64,000 nt of DNA from Paenibacillus camerounensis. GTDB lineage: Bacteria; Bacillota; Bacilli; Paenibacillales; Paenibacillaceae. Location: assembly GCF_000723885.1 (NCBI RefSeq), contig NZ_CCDG010000012.1:1-64000 (forward strand), read 5' to 3'. Below are positions 1-7,924 of this stretch, in pieces. Every line of letters begins with the position of its first letter. The first letter of the stretch is position 1. The notes beneath the pieces are model-generated. The model did not search any database. It saw nothing but the letters and a program-made list of their open reading frames with translations, and was not told the origin of the DNA. The translations under genes were made by a program, and so were the position numbers.

Positions 1-142
1 TAGGGCAGCGCTGGGCGGGACGCCTTGCTCTTGTTGGGGCACCCGCCCCCGCGATCCCGTTAGGGCAGCGCTGGGCGGGACGCCTTGCTCTTGTTGGGGC
101 ACCCGCCCCGCGATCCCGTAGGGCAGCGCTGGGCGGGACGCC
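1..142. repeat. GC-rich tandem repeat (about 2.4 copies of a 58-60 bp unit)
   Basis: Two near-identical units start at 1 and 61 and a third partial unit starts at 119. Each begins TAGGGCAGCGCTGGGCGGGA. The first two differ by a single C in a C run. The block is much richer in G+C than its surroundings and may continue to the left of the window. It lies between the T-box leader and the gene that leader should control. Confidence 0.9.
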
Positions 143-338
143 TGAAGGCGGCGGGGCGCAGCCGCTGCTTGCCTTAAAGGCAAGGCCCCGCAGGCGTCCC
201 CGCCAGGGGAGCCTAAGAAGGGCCGCTCCCCCGCCGCAGTAATCCTTCCCGTCCGCCACCGTAAACTCCCTCCGCGGAGCCCTTGTTGCGGGTGTCCAGA
301 GGGCGGCCAGCCCTTGGGGTCCCCCTTCGGAAGGGGGA
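130..338. repeat. Palindromic GC-rich elements next to the tandem repeat
   Basis: Positions 130-143 (GGCGGGACGCCTG) and 191-204 form a long inverted repeat around a smaller palindrome near 168-185. A second tight hairpin sits at 320-338, with arms CCCCCTT and AAGGGGG around a CGG loop. I see no credible coding sequence in 1-360. The look is that of extragenic repeated palindromes, but genome-wide copy number cannot be judged from one window. Confidence 0.6.
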
Positions 339-364
339 TTTAGGGGGATCGCCCCACAACAAAA

Positions 365-403
365 GGAGCGTCACCCCGCCCCCAAAGGGGCGAGACGACG
401 CTC
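365..403 (-). terminator. T-box-controlled intrinsic terminator
   Basis: On the minus strand GAGCGTC pairs with GACGCTC and TCGCCCC with GGGGCGGGG around a short loop, followed by CTTTTGTTG. It overlaps the T-box sequence at 401-416, so the antiterminator and the terminator exclude each other. The U tract is weak. Confidence 0.7.
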
Positions 404-652
404 GCGATACCACCCTAATTCGTGCTGGACGCACATCCTTAAGGGGAGTGAATACAGCACAATCTCAGTTCCGCACAAAATTCTGCTATGCGGGTCCGGG
501 ATAACGTCCGGCAGACGGCATAAACCTACGCACGAATGAATCGCTTCGGCTCAGCTTCTAGGGGAAGATTTTCCGTTAAGGGTTGAACAACCGGCTCGCA
601 GCACCGCCGACTCTCTGGAGAACACAACCTTATCGTACTTTGTCCCGTCATC
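365..652 (-). promoter_or_regulatory. T-box leader, probably isoleucine-specific (ileS)
   Basis: Read on the minus strand, this has the parts of a T-box riboswitch in order. Stem I carries an AGAGAGTC-like AG bulge followed by GGCGGTGCTGCGAGCC. A stem III hairpin lies near 471-494. The T-box antiterminator AGGGTGGTATCGCGAG is at 401-416 and is followed by a terminator hairpin. An ATC triplet in the 3' side of stem I (about 501-503) could be the isoleucine specifier. T-box RNAs read uncharged tRNA and let transcription through when it accumulates. The leader sits just downstream of divIVA, where ileS follows in Bacillus, so ileS is the expected target left of the window. The specifier is inference. 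Confidence 0.85.
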
Positions 653-685
653 GAATACATATAAACATCACACAGATATGCTTTA

Positions 686-714
686 GTTATAGACGTTTTA
701 CGAAAAAATGTCAA
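686..714 (-). promoter_or_regulatory. Sigma-A promoter for the T-box transcript
   Basis: On the minus strand TTGACA (709-714) is followed after exactly 17 nt by TATAAC (686-691). It lies about 35 nt upstream of the T-box stem I and about 70 nt past the divIVA stop codon. The T-box unit therefore has its own vegetative promoter. Confidence 0.8.
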
Positions 715-781
715 CACCGCGGCTGCCTAATCTGCTCACAGCTCCAATTCCTGCTGTCCGGTTAACTCCGTCCGCTACAAC

Positions 782-1267
782 TCAGAGCAGATTGTCACTG
801 GTCTCGCGGCTTTCGAGTGCGCTCCAGTCATCCTGGGAGAGCAGCTCCAGCTGTGCTTCCACCAGTGTCCGGAACCGGGTGCGGTAGATAGAGGCCTGCT
901 TACGCAACTCTTCGGTTTCAATCGCAATTTTGCGGGATTTGGACAAGGCCTCGTTAATAATCCGGTCGGCATTCTTCTCCGCTTCCTTGATAATCAGCTG
1001 TGATTCCTTCTTGGAATTGTTCTTTACATCATCAGCCGCTTCCTGGGCGACAATGATGGTCTTGGATAAGCTTTCCTCAATGTTCACAAAATGATCCAGA
1101 CGCTCTTGAATGGACAGAAGCTGGTTTTGCAGTTCTTTATTCTCGCGAATGACGCTCTCATAATCCTTAATGACCTGATCAAGAAATTCGTTGACCTCAT
1201 CCTCATCATAACCACGGATTCTCCGGGAGAATTCCTTGTTATGTATATCGAGCGGCGTTAATGGCAT
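782..1267 (-). CDS. divIVA: Cell-division/pole protein DivIVA
   Basis: DivIVA binds negatively curved membrane at septa and poles and recruits Min, chromosome-anchoring or cell-wall proteins. The protein is 161 aa. Its N-terminus MPLTPLDIHNKEF plus GYDEDEVNEFL is the family lipid-binding domain (about residues 1-50), and the rest is coiled-coil rich. A GTG nine bases further upstream lies inside the Shine-Dalgarno sequence. The ATG at 1267 sits 8 nt from AGGAGG and gives the canonical family start. In Bacillus subtilis Phe17-Arg18 contact the membrane; here position 17 is Ile and Arg18 is kept. It is the last gene of the ylm block and about 150 nt downstream of ylmH, so it may have its own promoter. 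Confidence 0.95.
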   Translation of the reverse strand: MPLTPLDIHNKEFSRRIRGYDEDEVNEFLDQVIKDYESVIRENKELQNQLLSIQERLDHFVNIEESLSKTIIVAQEAADDVKNNSKKESQLIIKEAEKNADRIINEALSKSRKIAIETEELRKQASIYRTRFRTLVEAQLELLSQDDWSALESRETSDNLL

Positions 1268-1418
1268 GCTGTGCACCTCCTGGAAATTTCGGACCTTGTA
1301 CGCCTCTGGACTTTATTATGCCCACACGGCGCAGAAGAATAAAACAATACTGCATTTAAGAATCGAATCCCTAGAGATAATGAATTTCGACAAGCACCTG
1401 CAGATTCCTGCCGGGGCT

Positions 1419-2201
1419 TTAGACAAATTTACCGAGCCTGACCCGGTAACGGTCTTTTTTCGTCAGGCCGCCTATCTCCAGTACCTTAAACCGGCCAAAT
1501 CCTTGAATGGAGACCATGTCTCCATCCTTAAGCGCACAGGAAGGATCCTCTTCCACTTTCCAGTTGACCCGGACGCGCCCTGCTTTAATCGGAACCAGTA
1601 TTTTGCTCCGGCTAAGCCGGGTCACATCCGCTGCAATTCCATCGAGCCGTAAGGAGGCTACTGTAATGTCCATTGTTTCTAGCTTGACTCCGCTGCTTCG
1701 CAGCTCAGATAGAGGAAGGACCTCAGTACTGACATTAACCCGGTGCACACCGGTCAGATTCATAGACAGATAATCGGCAATATCTGATGCCACGACAACA
1801 TGGCAGCCGTCCTCCAGCACATGAATATCGCCGATCTTCCCTCTTTTAACACCAAGTCCAAGAATAGCTCCCATATAGTCGCCATGCTCAAGGGTGAGAA
1901 ATTTCTGCTCGCCGGAGGAGATACCCAGAACCTTAAGCTCCATATCTTCTTCCGAAAGGTCCCGGTAATCGGGTGCAACGAGCGCCCGCTTCCGTTCAGC
2001 GCTTTCAGAGCCGCCTTCCCAGCGTATCGTTACGTCAGGATGGCGGTTCACCAGCGTCTGCAGAATATACCCTTGTCTGGGATCAAGGAATTCGGTCAGC
2101 TTCACTTCATGATAGTCCCCGGCATGGCTGACCCATTCCCAGGCCTTATCCACAAATTGCCGCTCGTCCGGATGGAAGTGCCCGTAAATTTCATTTCTCA
2201 T
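1419..2201 (-). CDS. ylmH: S4-domain RNA-binding protein YlmH
   Basis: A 260 aa protein of the YlmH family, found in Gram-positive bacteria between sepF/yggT and divIVA. The C-terminal third (about residues 180-255) is an S4 RNA-binding fold, with the pattern LDGIAADVTRLSRSKI and later LKDGDMVSIQGFGRFKV. The N-terminal part carries the conserved family region with YILQTLVNRHP. Family knowledge links YlmH to ribosome-associated functions, and the conserved linkage to division genes is unexplained. It starts with ATG at 2201, 4 nt after the yggT stop, so the two are translationally close. Confidence 0.9.
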   Translation of the reverse strand: MRNEIYGHFHPDERQFVDKAWEWVSHAGDYHEVKLTEFLDPRQGYILQTLVNRHPDVTIRWEGGSESAERKRALVAPDYRDLSEEDMELKVLGISSGEQKFLTLEHGDYMGAILGLGVKRGKIGDIHVLEDGCHVVVASDIADYLSMNLTGVHRVNVSTEVLPLSELRSSGVKLETMDITVASLRLDGIAADVTRLSRSKILVPIKAGRVRVNWKVEEDPSCALKDGDMVSIQGFGRFKVLEIGGLTKKDRYRVRLGKFV

Positions 2202-2205
2202 CGTT

Positions 2206-2475
2206 TTAGCCGAAAATCATCGCCACGATAGAATGAAGCCCCACTACTGCAAAGCGAAGGACAAACAATGCAACGATCGGGGAAATATCGAGTGTTCCAA
2301 ACAGCGGGGGAATAATCCGCCGGAACGGGCTCAGATAAGGTTCAACTAGCTTACCCAGCAGCTCACCGATGAAATTTTCACGTAGGTTAGGTAACCAGGA
2401 CATGAGAATGTATATAATGATCATGTAATAGTAAATCTGAAATAGGATGTTAATAATGGAAGATATTTCGTTCAA
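2206..2475 (-). CDS. ylmG: YggT family membrane protein (YlmG)
   Basis: An 89 aa integral membrane protein with two hydrophobic segments (about residues 5-27 and 65-88). The YggT-family core PYLSPFRRIIPP between them is clear. The family lies beside sepF in many Gram-positives and cyanobacteria and is tied to division or plastid nucleoid distribution, but its molecular role is not settled. Translation starts at TTG (2475) behind a GAGGTGAACAGG ribosome site. It follows sepF by 7 nt, within one operon. Confidence 0.88.
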   Translation of the reverse strand: MNEISSIINILFQIYYYMIIIYILMSWLPNLRENFIGELLGKLVEPYLSPFRRIIPPLFGTLDISPIVALFVLRFAVVGLHSIVAMIFG

Positions 2476-2482
2476 AACCTGT

Positions 2483-2926
2483 TCACCTCATTCTGTTGTA
2501 ATCTTGGTCGTCTCCCAGGATTTCCGTAATGGAGCCTTGAATCTCAACGGTATCCGGTGTGCACATAAATATATTGCCCCCAATCTTGGAGATTCCTCCA
2601 CCCAGGGCATAAACAGTTCCGCTGAGAAAATCAATAATCCGCATCGCCTGGTCATTGCGCACACGCTGCAGGTTAATAACAACGGTGCGGTGGGAACGCA
2701 GGTGATCGGCAATTTCCTGAGCTTCCTCATAGGAGCGCGGCTCGTACAGCACAACCTTCACATTTTTTTGCGAATGGATGCTGACGACGTTAGCCCGCTG
2801 ATTTTTGCGGGTTTCTACAGGGGCCGGCTCATACTCCTCATCATCACGGGTAATTTGTTCCCGCTCCACAACTTCCTCTTCTTCCTGCAAACCCAAAAAA
2901 TTCATAAACCGGTTCATCACGCGCAT
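2483..2926 (-). CDS. sepF: Cell division protein SepF
   Basis: SepF anchors FtsZ to the membrane and bundles protofilaments at the septum. This 147 aa protein has the family layout. An N-terminal amphipathic helix ([13 protein letters not shown]) is followed by an acidic linker. The C-terminal DUF552 domain (about residues 60-145) contains the patterns [20 protein letters not shown] and [14 protein letters not shown] just upstream is possible, but the ATG at 2926 is better spaced from GGAGGG and overlaps the yggS stop codon as TGATG, which suggests coupled translation. Confidence 0.95.
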   Translation of the reverse strand: MRVMNRFMNFLGLQEEEEVVEREQITRDDEEYEPAPVETRKNQRANVVSIHSQKNVKVVLYEPRSYEEAQEIADHLRSHRTVVINLQRVRNDQAMRIIDFLSGTVYALGGGISKIGGNIFMCTPDTVEIQGSITEILGDDQDYNRMR

Positions 2927-3624
2927 CAAGCTCCCTCCTCGTGACCTACTAATACCGTCCCCAGGCGAACCCGGGTGGCTCCTTCCTCTATCGCCACTTC
3001 AAAATCATTCGACATTCCCATCGACAGCTCTTGTATAGGCTCAGGTGTCAAGGCCAGCAGATTCAGTTCATCACGCAGCTCCCGGAGTCCGCGGAACACA
3101 GGCCGGGTAAGCTCCGGATCTTCTTCATGAGGCGCCATAGTCATCAGACCGATGACCTTTACCCGGTCAAGCGGAGCAATTTCCCGCAGAAACTCAGGCA
3201 CAGCTTCAGGGGGCAGACCAAACTTTGTATCTTCACCGGAGATATTCACCTGAAGAAATACCTTCACATCTATTCCGGCAGCACCCGCCTTTTTCTGCAG
3301 TTCACGTGCCAGTGATAACCGGTCTAATGAGTGTATATATTCAAATTTTCCGATAACGTCCTTTACCTTATTGGTCTGCAGATGACCGATAAAATGCCAG
3401 GTTCCTTTGTCTCCAAGTGCATTCCACTTATGCTCGGCATCCTGCCAGCGGCTTTCAGCGATCTCCTCGAGGCCTGCCTCAAATACCTCAGCCACTGTGT
3501 TCAGCGATACATATTTCGTCACTGCGATAACCTTGACGTCCTTTACATCCCGGCCGCTTGCCGCACAGGCGCGTGCTACACGTTCCTCTACAGCGGCTTT
3601 TCTTTCCTGCAGTGTCAAACCCAA
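2926..3624 (-). CDS. yggS: YggS family pyridoxal-phosphate homeostasis protein (YlmE)
   Basis: A 232 aa PLP-binding protein with an alanine-racemase-like TIM barrel. The PLP lysine is in VIAVTKYVS (about residue 36). The motifs [16 protein letters not shown] and [18 protein letters not shown] are family hallmarks. Family members buffer free pyridoxal phosphate and affect amino-acid balance; they are not racemases. It starts at TTG (3624) behind AAAGGAG and lies 2 nt after pgeF. Its stop overlaps the sepF start. Confidence 0.93.
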   Translation of the reverse strand: MGLTLQERKAAVEERVARACAASGRDVKDVKVIAVTKYVSLNTVAEVFEAGLEEIAESRWQDAEHKWNALGDKGTWHFIGHLQTNKVKDVIGKFEYIHSLDRLSLARELQKKAGAAGIDVKVFLQVNISGEDTKFGLPPEAVPEFLREIAPLDRVKVIGLMTMAPHEEDPELTRPVFRGLRELRDELNLLALTPEPIQELSMGMSNDFEVAIEEGATRVRLGTVLVGHEEGA

Positions 3625-3626
3625 CT

Positions 3627-4481
3627 TCAGCTCTCCTTTATTCCGATCCAGCTCGTCATTCTTCCTGTTACTCCCTGTTCCTTGCGGTATGAAAAGAACA
3701 GATCCGGATTACAGCTTGTACACCATGTTGTACATTCGATATGAGTCGGCAAAATTCCTGCTTTAATCATAATGCGTCGGTTCATTTCTTTCAAGTTCAG
3801 CATACTTTTATCCTTATCACTCTGCGAGACGTTGTATAACGGCGGTGCAGCCTCCAAGGAGGCTAGCCCGGTCAGCGTCTGCTCCAGCACACGGACATGC
3901 TTCATCACATACTCATCAACCTCATAGCAGCATTCTCCGATTGACGGGCCTATGGCTGCTGTAATATCACCCGGACGGCTTCCGTAGGCCTCCGCCATTC
4001 TACTGACCATTGCTCCGGCAATTTCTGCAACAGTGCCTTTCCATCCGGCATGGGCCAGTCCTGCCGCACGGTTCACCGGATCATAGAAATACAGCGGTAC
4101 ACAATCCGCATAAAAGGAAGTGAGCAGCACTCCCGGCACGTTAGTCAGCAGCCCGTCCGTAGACTGAAAGGCCGATGCCCTGTCCCTGCTGCCTTTCCCG
4201 CGCTCTGCTGAAGTTACAACTGCTATATGTGTTCCGTGAGTCTGCTCCCCGCAGGTCCAGTCCTCCAGACTAAAGCCCAGACTGTCTGCAAGCCTGCTAC
4301 GGTTAGCAAGCACAGCCTCCGGATCATCGCCCACATGAAAAGCACAGTTGAAGCTGTCATATGGCGGCTTGCCTGTTCCGCCCTCTCTGCCTGTAAATCC
4401 GGCAGTTATTCCGGAATGCTTCAGCCACGGACTCAGTTGCAGCCGCACAGGCAGCTCCTTAACTTGAATAAACGGTTCCAT
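3627..4481 (-). CDS. pgeF: Laccase-domain purine nucleoside phosphorylase (YlmD/YfiH)
   Basis: A 284 aa member of the YfiH/DUF152 family. Older annotation calls it polyphenol oxidase; characterised members are zinc enzymes that cleave purine nucleosides, and PgeF also edits peptidoglycan precursors. The metal-site motifs are visible: EQTHGTH (about residue 80), SFYADCVPL with the conserved Cys, HAGWKGT and IGPSIGECCYEV. ATG start at 4481. It is the first gene of the pgeF-yggS-sepF-yggT-ylmH string, whose spacings are 2 to 8 nt or overlaps. Confidence 0.9.
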   Translation of the reverse strand: MEPFIQVKELPVRLQLSPWLKHSGITAGFTGREGGTGKPPYDSFNCAFHVGDDPEAVLANRSRLADSLGFSLEDWTCGEQTHGTHIAVVTSAERGKGSRDRASAFQSTDGLLTNVPGVLLTSFYADCVPLYFYDPVNRAAGLAHAGWKGTVAEIAGAMVSRMAEAYGSRPGDITAAIGPSIGECCYEVDEYVMKHVRVLEQTLTGLASLEAAPPLYNVSQSDKDKSMLNLKEMNRRIMIKAGILPTHIECTTWCTSCNPDLFFSYRKEQGVTGRMTSWIGIKES

Positions 4482-4605
4482 CTTCTCACCTCCGCTTAAG
4501 TGTACCCTACAACACGAGGCCAGGTCTACGAGGCTTGCTCAAGCTTTGTACAGATACAGCCTTCCCAAGCTCTTTACCACAAACGGTAAAAAAAGACGCA
4601 CCGAA

Positions 4606-4950
4606 TTAATAAGTGCGCCGTTCACTGCGGTCCCCCCGCTCCAGATACATCGTTTCACGCTCTTCCTGACCCTGAGGCAGCCTGGCCTCTTCTATTTTGA
4701 CAAGTACAACATCCGCACCGATCTTGACGATATTACGCCATGGGATAATGAGATCCGTGCCGCCGCCGAACAGTCCCATAAAGCGGGTAAAGCCGGGAAT
4801 GATGATTGCATCAATGACTCCGCGGCGCAGGTCCAGCTCGAGATCGCTAATCTGCCCCAGCCGCTTTCCGTCTACGATATTAATGACATCCTTGGTCTGG
4901 AAATCCGAGATTTTCATTTTTTTGCCTGCATTAAAAGACTCTTCGTTCAT
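4606..4950 (-). CDS. ylmC: YlmC/YmxH family PRC-barrel sporulation protein
   Basis: A 114 aa protein with a PRC-barrel-like fold. KISDFQTKDVINI opens the domain, followed by GKRLGQISDLELDL and IIIPGFTRFMGLFGGG. Family members occur in spore formers next to sigG and are induced in sporulation; the biochemical role is unknown. The start at 4950 (MNEESF) has a GGGGTGA ribosome site; a start 18 nt upstream lacks one. Its position downstream of sigG matches Bacillus. An unusual run of ten G lies about 80 nt upstream of the start. Confidence 0.85.
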   Translation of the reverse strand: MNEESFNAGKKMKISDFQTKDVINIVDGKRLGQISDLELDLRRGVIDAIIIPGFTRFMGLFGGGTDLIIPWRNIVKIGADVVLVKIEEARLPQGQEERETMYLERGDRSERRTY

Positions 4951-5031
4951 CTTGTCACCCCTGTACAATCCGGCCTATAGCTGAGTATATGTCCCTCAGG
5001 CTTGGCAACATGCAGGAATAATTACAGAACC

Positions 5032-5041
5032 GGGGGGGGGG
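5032..5041. repeat. G10 homopolymer tract
   Basis: Ten consecutive G on the plus strand lie between the sigG terminator hairpin and the start of ylmC. They would fall in the ylmC promoter or leader region. Tracts this long are prone to slippage and to sequencing length errors. Confidence 0.9.
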
Positions 5042-5052
5042 TGCATTATAAA

Positions 5053-5099
5053 AGGGTATCCCTCCGGCCGCCGAAGCAAGCCAGTTGCGGATACCCTTC
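5053..5099 (-). terminator. Intrinsic terminator after sigG
   Basis: AAGGGTATCC and GGATACCCTT form a 10-bp perfect stem. On the minus strand it is followed by CCCTTTTATAAT. It lies 16 nt past the sigG stop codon. Confidence 0.8.
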
Positions 5100-5114
5100 T
5101 TCTCATTGTCAGCT

Positions 5115-5897
5115 TTAGGACTTCACATGCTTCTGCATCTGCTGGATGGCCGATTTTTCAAGCCGTGACACCTGGGCCTGGGAAATGCCGATTTCATCCG
5201 CTACCTCCATCTGGGTTTTACCTTCGAAGAATCGCATCGACAGAATCCGCTTCTCACGCTGTCCCAGCTTCCGCATCGCTTCACGCAGGGCAATTTCTTC
5301 AATCCACGAGACATCTTTGTTTTTGTCGTCGCTGATCTGGTCCATTACATAAATCGGGTCCCCTCCGTCATGATAGATCGGTTCGAATAAAGAGACCGGG
5401 TCCTGGATTGCATCCAGGGCGAATACTACATCCTCTTTCGGAACGCCAAGCGCCTGGGAGATTTCGAAGATCGTCGGCTCCCGTGAATTCTGGTTAGTCA
5501 GGCTGTCACGGACCTGAAGCGCCTTGTAGGCGATGTCACGCAGCGAACGCGACACTCTGATCGGATTGTTGTCTCTCAGGTACCTCCGGATCTCACCGAT
5601 AATCATCGGTACCGCGTAGGTGGAGAACTTCACGTTTTGCGATAAATCAAAATTATCGATGGCTTTCATCAGACCGATGCAGCCAACCTGGAACAGATCG
5701 TCTACGAACTCTCCCCGATTATTGAACCTTTGAATAACGCTAAGAACGAGTCTGAGGTTACCGTTAACCAATTTCTCTCTGGCGGAACGCTCGCCCTGCT
5801 GCTGCAGCGAAGTGAACAGCTCCCGCATTTCCACGTTCGTTAGAACGGGCAGCTTGGAAGTATCCACACCGCAAATCTCGACTTTGTTTCGGGTCAT
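5115..5897 (-). CDS. sigG: Sporulation sigma factor sigma-G (late forespore)
   Basis: Sigma-G drives late forespore gene expression, including spore-coat-independent resistance and germination genes. The 260 aa protein has the family start TRNKVEICGVDTSKLPVL. Region 2 follows (NLRLVLSVIQRF and DDLFQVGCIGLMKAIDNFD). Region 3 is next, and the region 4 helix-turn-helix is near the end (TQMEVADEIGISQAQVSRLEK). It lies immediately downstream of spoIIGA-sigE, as in Bacillus. ATG at 5897 with a GGGAG-type ribosome site. I could not find a convincing sigma-F promoter in the 76-nt gap to sigE. Confidence 0.97.
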   Translation of the reverse strand: MTRNKVEICGVDTSKLPVLTNVEMRELFTSLQQQGERSAREKLVNGNLRLVLSVIQRFNNRGEFVDDLFQVGCIGLMKAIDNFDLSQNVKFSTYAVPMIIGEIRRYLRDNNPIRVSRSLRDIAYKALQVRDSLTNQNSREPTIFEISQALGVPKEDVVFALDAIQDPVSLFEPIYHDGGDPIYVMDQISDDKNKDVSWIEEIALREAMRKLGQREKRILSMRFFEGKTQMEVADEIGISQAQVSRLEKSAIQQMQKHVKS

Positions 5898-5973
5898 GAT
5901 GATTTACCTCCCAAGGAGAAACATTACTGTACATTATCTCCCCGGTCCGGCATTTTATTCCTTGCTTTTTAAG

Positions 5974-6693
5974 TCACACCATCTTGTTGAATTCCTTGCG
6001 CAGCCGCTTGATAATTCTCTTTTCCAGACGTGAGATGTAAGATTGCGAGATTCCCAGCAGATCGGCAACATCCTTCTGGGTTTTCTCTTCTCCGCCCCGC
6101 AGCCCGAATCTCAGCTCCATGATCAGCCGCTCCCGCTCACTGAGCTTCTCCAGCGCCTTCTGCAGCAGCTTGCGGTCCACCTGCTCCTCAATATTGCGGT
6201 ATATGGTGTCATTTTCAGTGCCCAGCACATCGGAGAGCAGCAGTTCATTGCCGTCCCAGTCAATATTCAGCGGTTCATCAAAGGAAACCTCGCTGCGCGT
6301 CTTGCTGTTGCGCCGCAGATACATCAGGATTTCATTTTCAATGCAGCGCGAGGCGTAGGTAGCCAGCTTGATTTTCTTCTCAGGATCAAATGTATTTACC
6401 GCCTTAATCAGCCCTATGGCGCCGATAGAGACAAGATCCTCAATATTGATGCCTGTGTTCTCGAATTTACGGGCGATGTATACAACCAGCCGCAGATTGC
6501 GTTCAATCAGCATAGCTCTGACTGCCGCATCTCCTGTAGAGAGCCGCTGAAGCAGATATTCCTCTTCTTCCCTTGTTAAAGGCGGAGGCAATGCCTCGCT
6601 TCCCCCGATATAATAGATTTCCTGGCTTTTCAGCCCCAGCAGAAAAAGCATCCGATAGTACTGCAGCTGCAGCGTAAGCTTCCATTTGACCAT
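5974..6693 (-). CDS. sigE: Pro-sigma-E, early mother-cell sigma factor
   Basis: Sigma-E is made as an inactive membrane-bound precursor and activated in the mother cell by SpoIIGA cleavage. The protein is 239 aa, equal to the B. subtilis protein. The 27-residue pro-sequence is hydrophobic and ends at a Tyr27-Tyr28 pair, the known cleavage position. Region 2 has [16 protein letters not shown] and [18 protein letters not shown]. The region 4 helix-turn-helix is [22 protein letters not shown]. Start chosen at ATG 6693 behind GGAGGAAAC; an upstream ATG in frame has no ribosome site. It follows spoIIGA by 67 nt in one operon. Confidence 0.97.
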   Translation of the reverse strand: MVKWKLTLQLQYYRMLFLLGLKSQEIYYIGGSEALPPPLTREEEEYLLQRLSTGDAAVRAMLIERNLRLVVYIARKFENTGINIEDLVSIGAIGLIKAVNTFDPEKKIKLATYASRCIENEILMYLRRNSKTRSEVSFDEPLNIDWDGNELLLSDVLGTENDTIYRNIEEQVDRKLLQKALEKLSERERLIMELRFGLRGGEEKTQKDVADLLGISQSYISRLEKRIIKRLRKEFNKMV

Positions 6694-6760
6694 TATCGTT
6701 TCCTCCTCCAAGAAGTGCACAATTCCCCCGGATGCCCTTGACCATCCTCTTGGGGCGATT

Positions 6761-7717
6761 TCAACAAGTCACCGCAGCTTCAGCCGCGTGCTCTCTTTGG
6801 GCCAGGTCAGGGTGTATGACCGCCCGGTACGCACCGTCTCCCGACAGTGTTCCGCCATCCAGCCCGATGAGCACTCTTTTGCTGCAGAAGCTCTCCTCAC
6901 CAAGCTTTATCTTCACCAGATCCGGCTTCAGTGCAAGCATAAAGGCTGCCCCGCGGTTAACACCCCGGTAAGGGACAAGCCGCAACCTGTCCTGCCAGGC
7001 AAAAGACTGCCCGTCCGTCTCCAGCAGAAGCTGGTCTGCGCTCATCTGCGTCAGCTTACCTTTCCACGTATCCGGCAGATGCCCCTCCCAGAGTGAAGCC
7101 TCCATCACCATCACCGGAATCCGTGTAAGCGGATCATTCAGCCGGTTCCCTGTATCCAGCAGCCCCAGACAGACAACGCTTACGCCTTCAATCTCTACCG
7201 TCACCTCACCGATATAGGATTCCAGCTGTTCTCTGCGAACCCGTGAAGAATGGATTAGCTTAAAGAGCAGCAGAACGACAGGAAGCACTGCTAGCACAAA
7301 CCAGAATCCGATTTTCAGCCGGTGGGCTTGGCCCCCTGTACTGGTAAACAGGATACCGTTCCAGATGTCCCCGGTGCTCTGCAGCAAGTAGTGGATGCCC
7401 AATATACCGCCGGCCGCTGCAAAATTAATGACATAAAAGGCTCCCAGAGCACGCAGATAGCCCTGCAGGCTCCTGTACCCGAAGGCGATCAGCAGCATCA
7501 GCACTGACAATCCGAATTTAATCATGAAGGTATAAAGAAATGAAAGCTCCGGAACGAACATCATCACCACATACAACGCGCCAACCAGCGCGGAGAGAAA
7601 CAGCCTCCACCAGGCGATCTTTTCTTTGACCAGCCAGCCTGTCAGCCATATGAGCACTCCGTCGATCAGCAGATTGGCGGCGAAAATCAAGTCGATGTAA
7701 ACTACCAGTATTTTCAC
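6761..7717 (-). CDS. spoIIGA: Sporulation sigma-E processing peptidase SpoIIGA
   Basis: A membrane aspartic protease that cleaves pro-sigma-E after receiving the forespore signal SpoIIR. The N-terminal half (about residues 1-155) has about five transmembrane segments. The C-terminal half is the soluble protease domain with LGLLDTGN, whose Asp188 is the catalytic residue type of the family. Length is 318 aa, as usual. Translation starts at GTG (7717) with only a weak ribosome site (AGGCAGG). The promoter region upstream carries Spo0A-like boxes, and sigE follows. Confidence 0.95.
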   Translation of the reverse strand: MKILVVYIDLIFAANLLIDGVLIWLTGWLVKEKIAWWRLFLSALVGALYVVMMFVPELSFLYTFMIKFGLSVLMLLIAFGYRSLQGYLRALGAFYVINFAAAGGILGIHYLLQSTGDIWNGILFTSTGGQAHRLKIGFWFVLAVLPVVLLLFKLIHSSRVRREQLESYIGEVTVEIEGVSVVCLGLLDTGNRLNDPLTRIPVMVMEASLWEGHLPDTWKGKLTQMSADQLLLETDGQSFAWQDRLRLVPYRGVNRGAAFMLALKPDLVKIKLGEESFCSKRVLIGLDGGTLSGDGAYRAVIHPDLAQREHAAEAAVTC

Positions 7718-7781
7718 CTGCCTAAGAGCCGCTATCCTGCCGGAAGACCGGAGCAGGCTCTCTTTTTAAGACGATAAGATT

Positions 7782-7849
7782 AGTATAGAAACTCCCGCTT
7801 TCAAAGTCTGTCTAAACATGGGGGGCGTTCAGCAGGTTTTTTTGTCGAG
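7782..7849 (-). promoter_or_regulatory. spoIIG-type promoter with two Spo0A-like boxes
   Basis: On the minus strand a -35-like TTAGAC (7810-7815) is followed by a 22-nt spacer and a -10 TATACT (7782-7787). In B. subtilis the spoIIG promoter also has a 22-nt spacer and needs Spo0A~P. On the plus strand TGTCTAA (7809-7815) overlaps the -35, and TTTGTCGAG (7841-7849) lies about 30 nt further upstream. Both resemble the 0A box TGTCGAA with one mismatch in the core. The promoter is 65 nt upstream of the spoIIGA start. Confidence 0.6.
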
Positions 7850-7880
7850 ATATAGCCGTGCATGACCTTGTATTCATATA

Positions 7881-7909
7881 AAAGAAAAACCAGCCCGGAA
7901 GGGCTGGTT
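7881..7909 (-). terminator. Intrinsic terminator after the Rpn gene
   Basis: AACCAGCCC and GGGCTGGTT form a perfect 9-bp stem with a four-base loop (7888-7909). On the minus strand it is followed by TTTTTCTTTTAT. It lies 15 nt past the Rpn stop codon. Confidence 0.9.
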
Positions 7910-7924
7910 CGCATGAGTATTATT

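Noticed and set aside
283-504. Plus-strand ORF over the T-box and repeats
   Set aside because: It is antisense to a convincing T-box RNA, Arg/Gly/Pro-rich and without a ribosome site.
1236-1652. Plus-strand ORFs opposite divIVA, ylmH and other genes
   Set aside because: They mirror clear genes on the minus strand, have no ribosome sites and are low-complexity or odd in composition.
5898-5973. Sigma-F promoter for sigG
   Set aside because: GAATA and GGGGAGATAA are present, but the spacing (about 12 nt) and the last -10 base do not fit.
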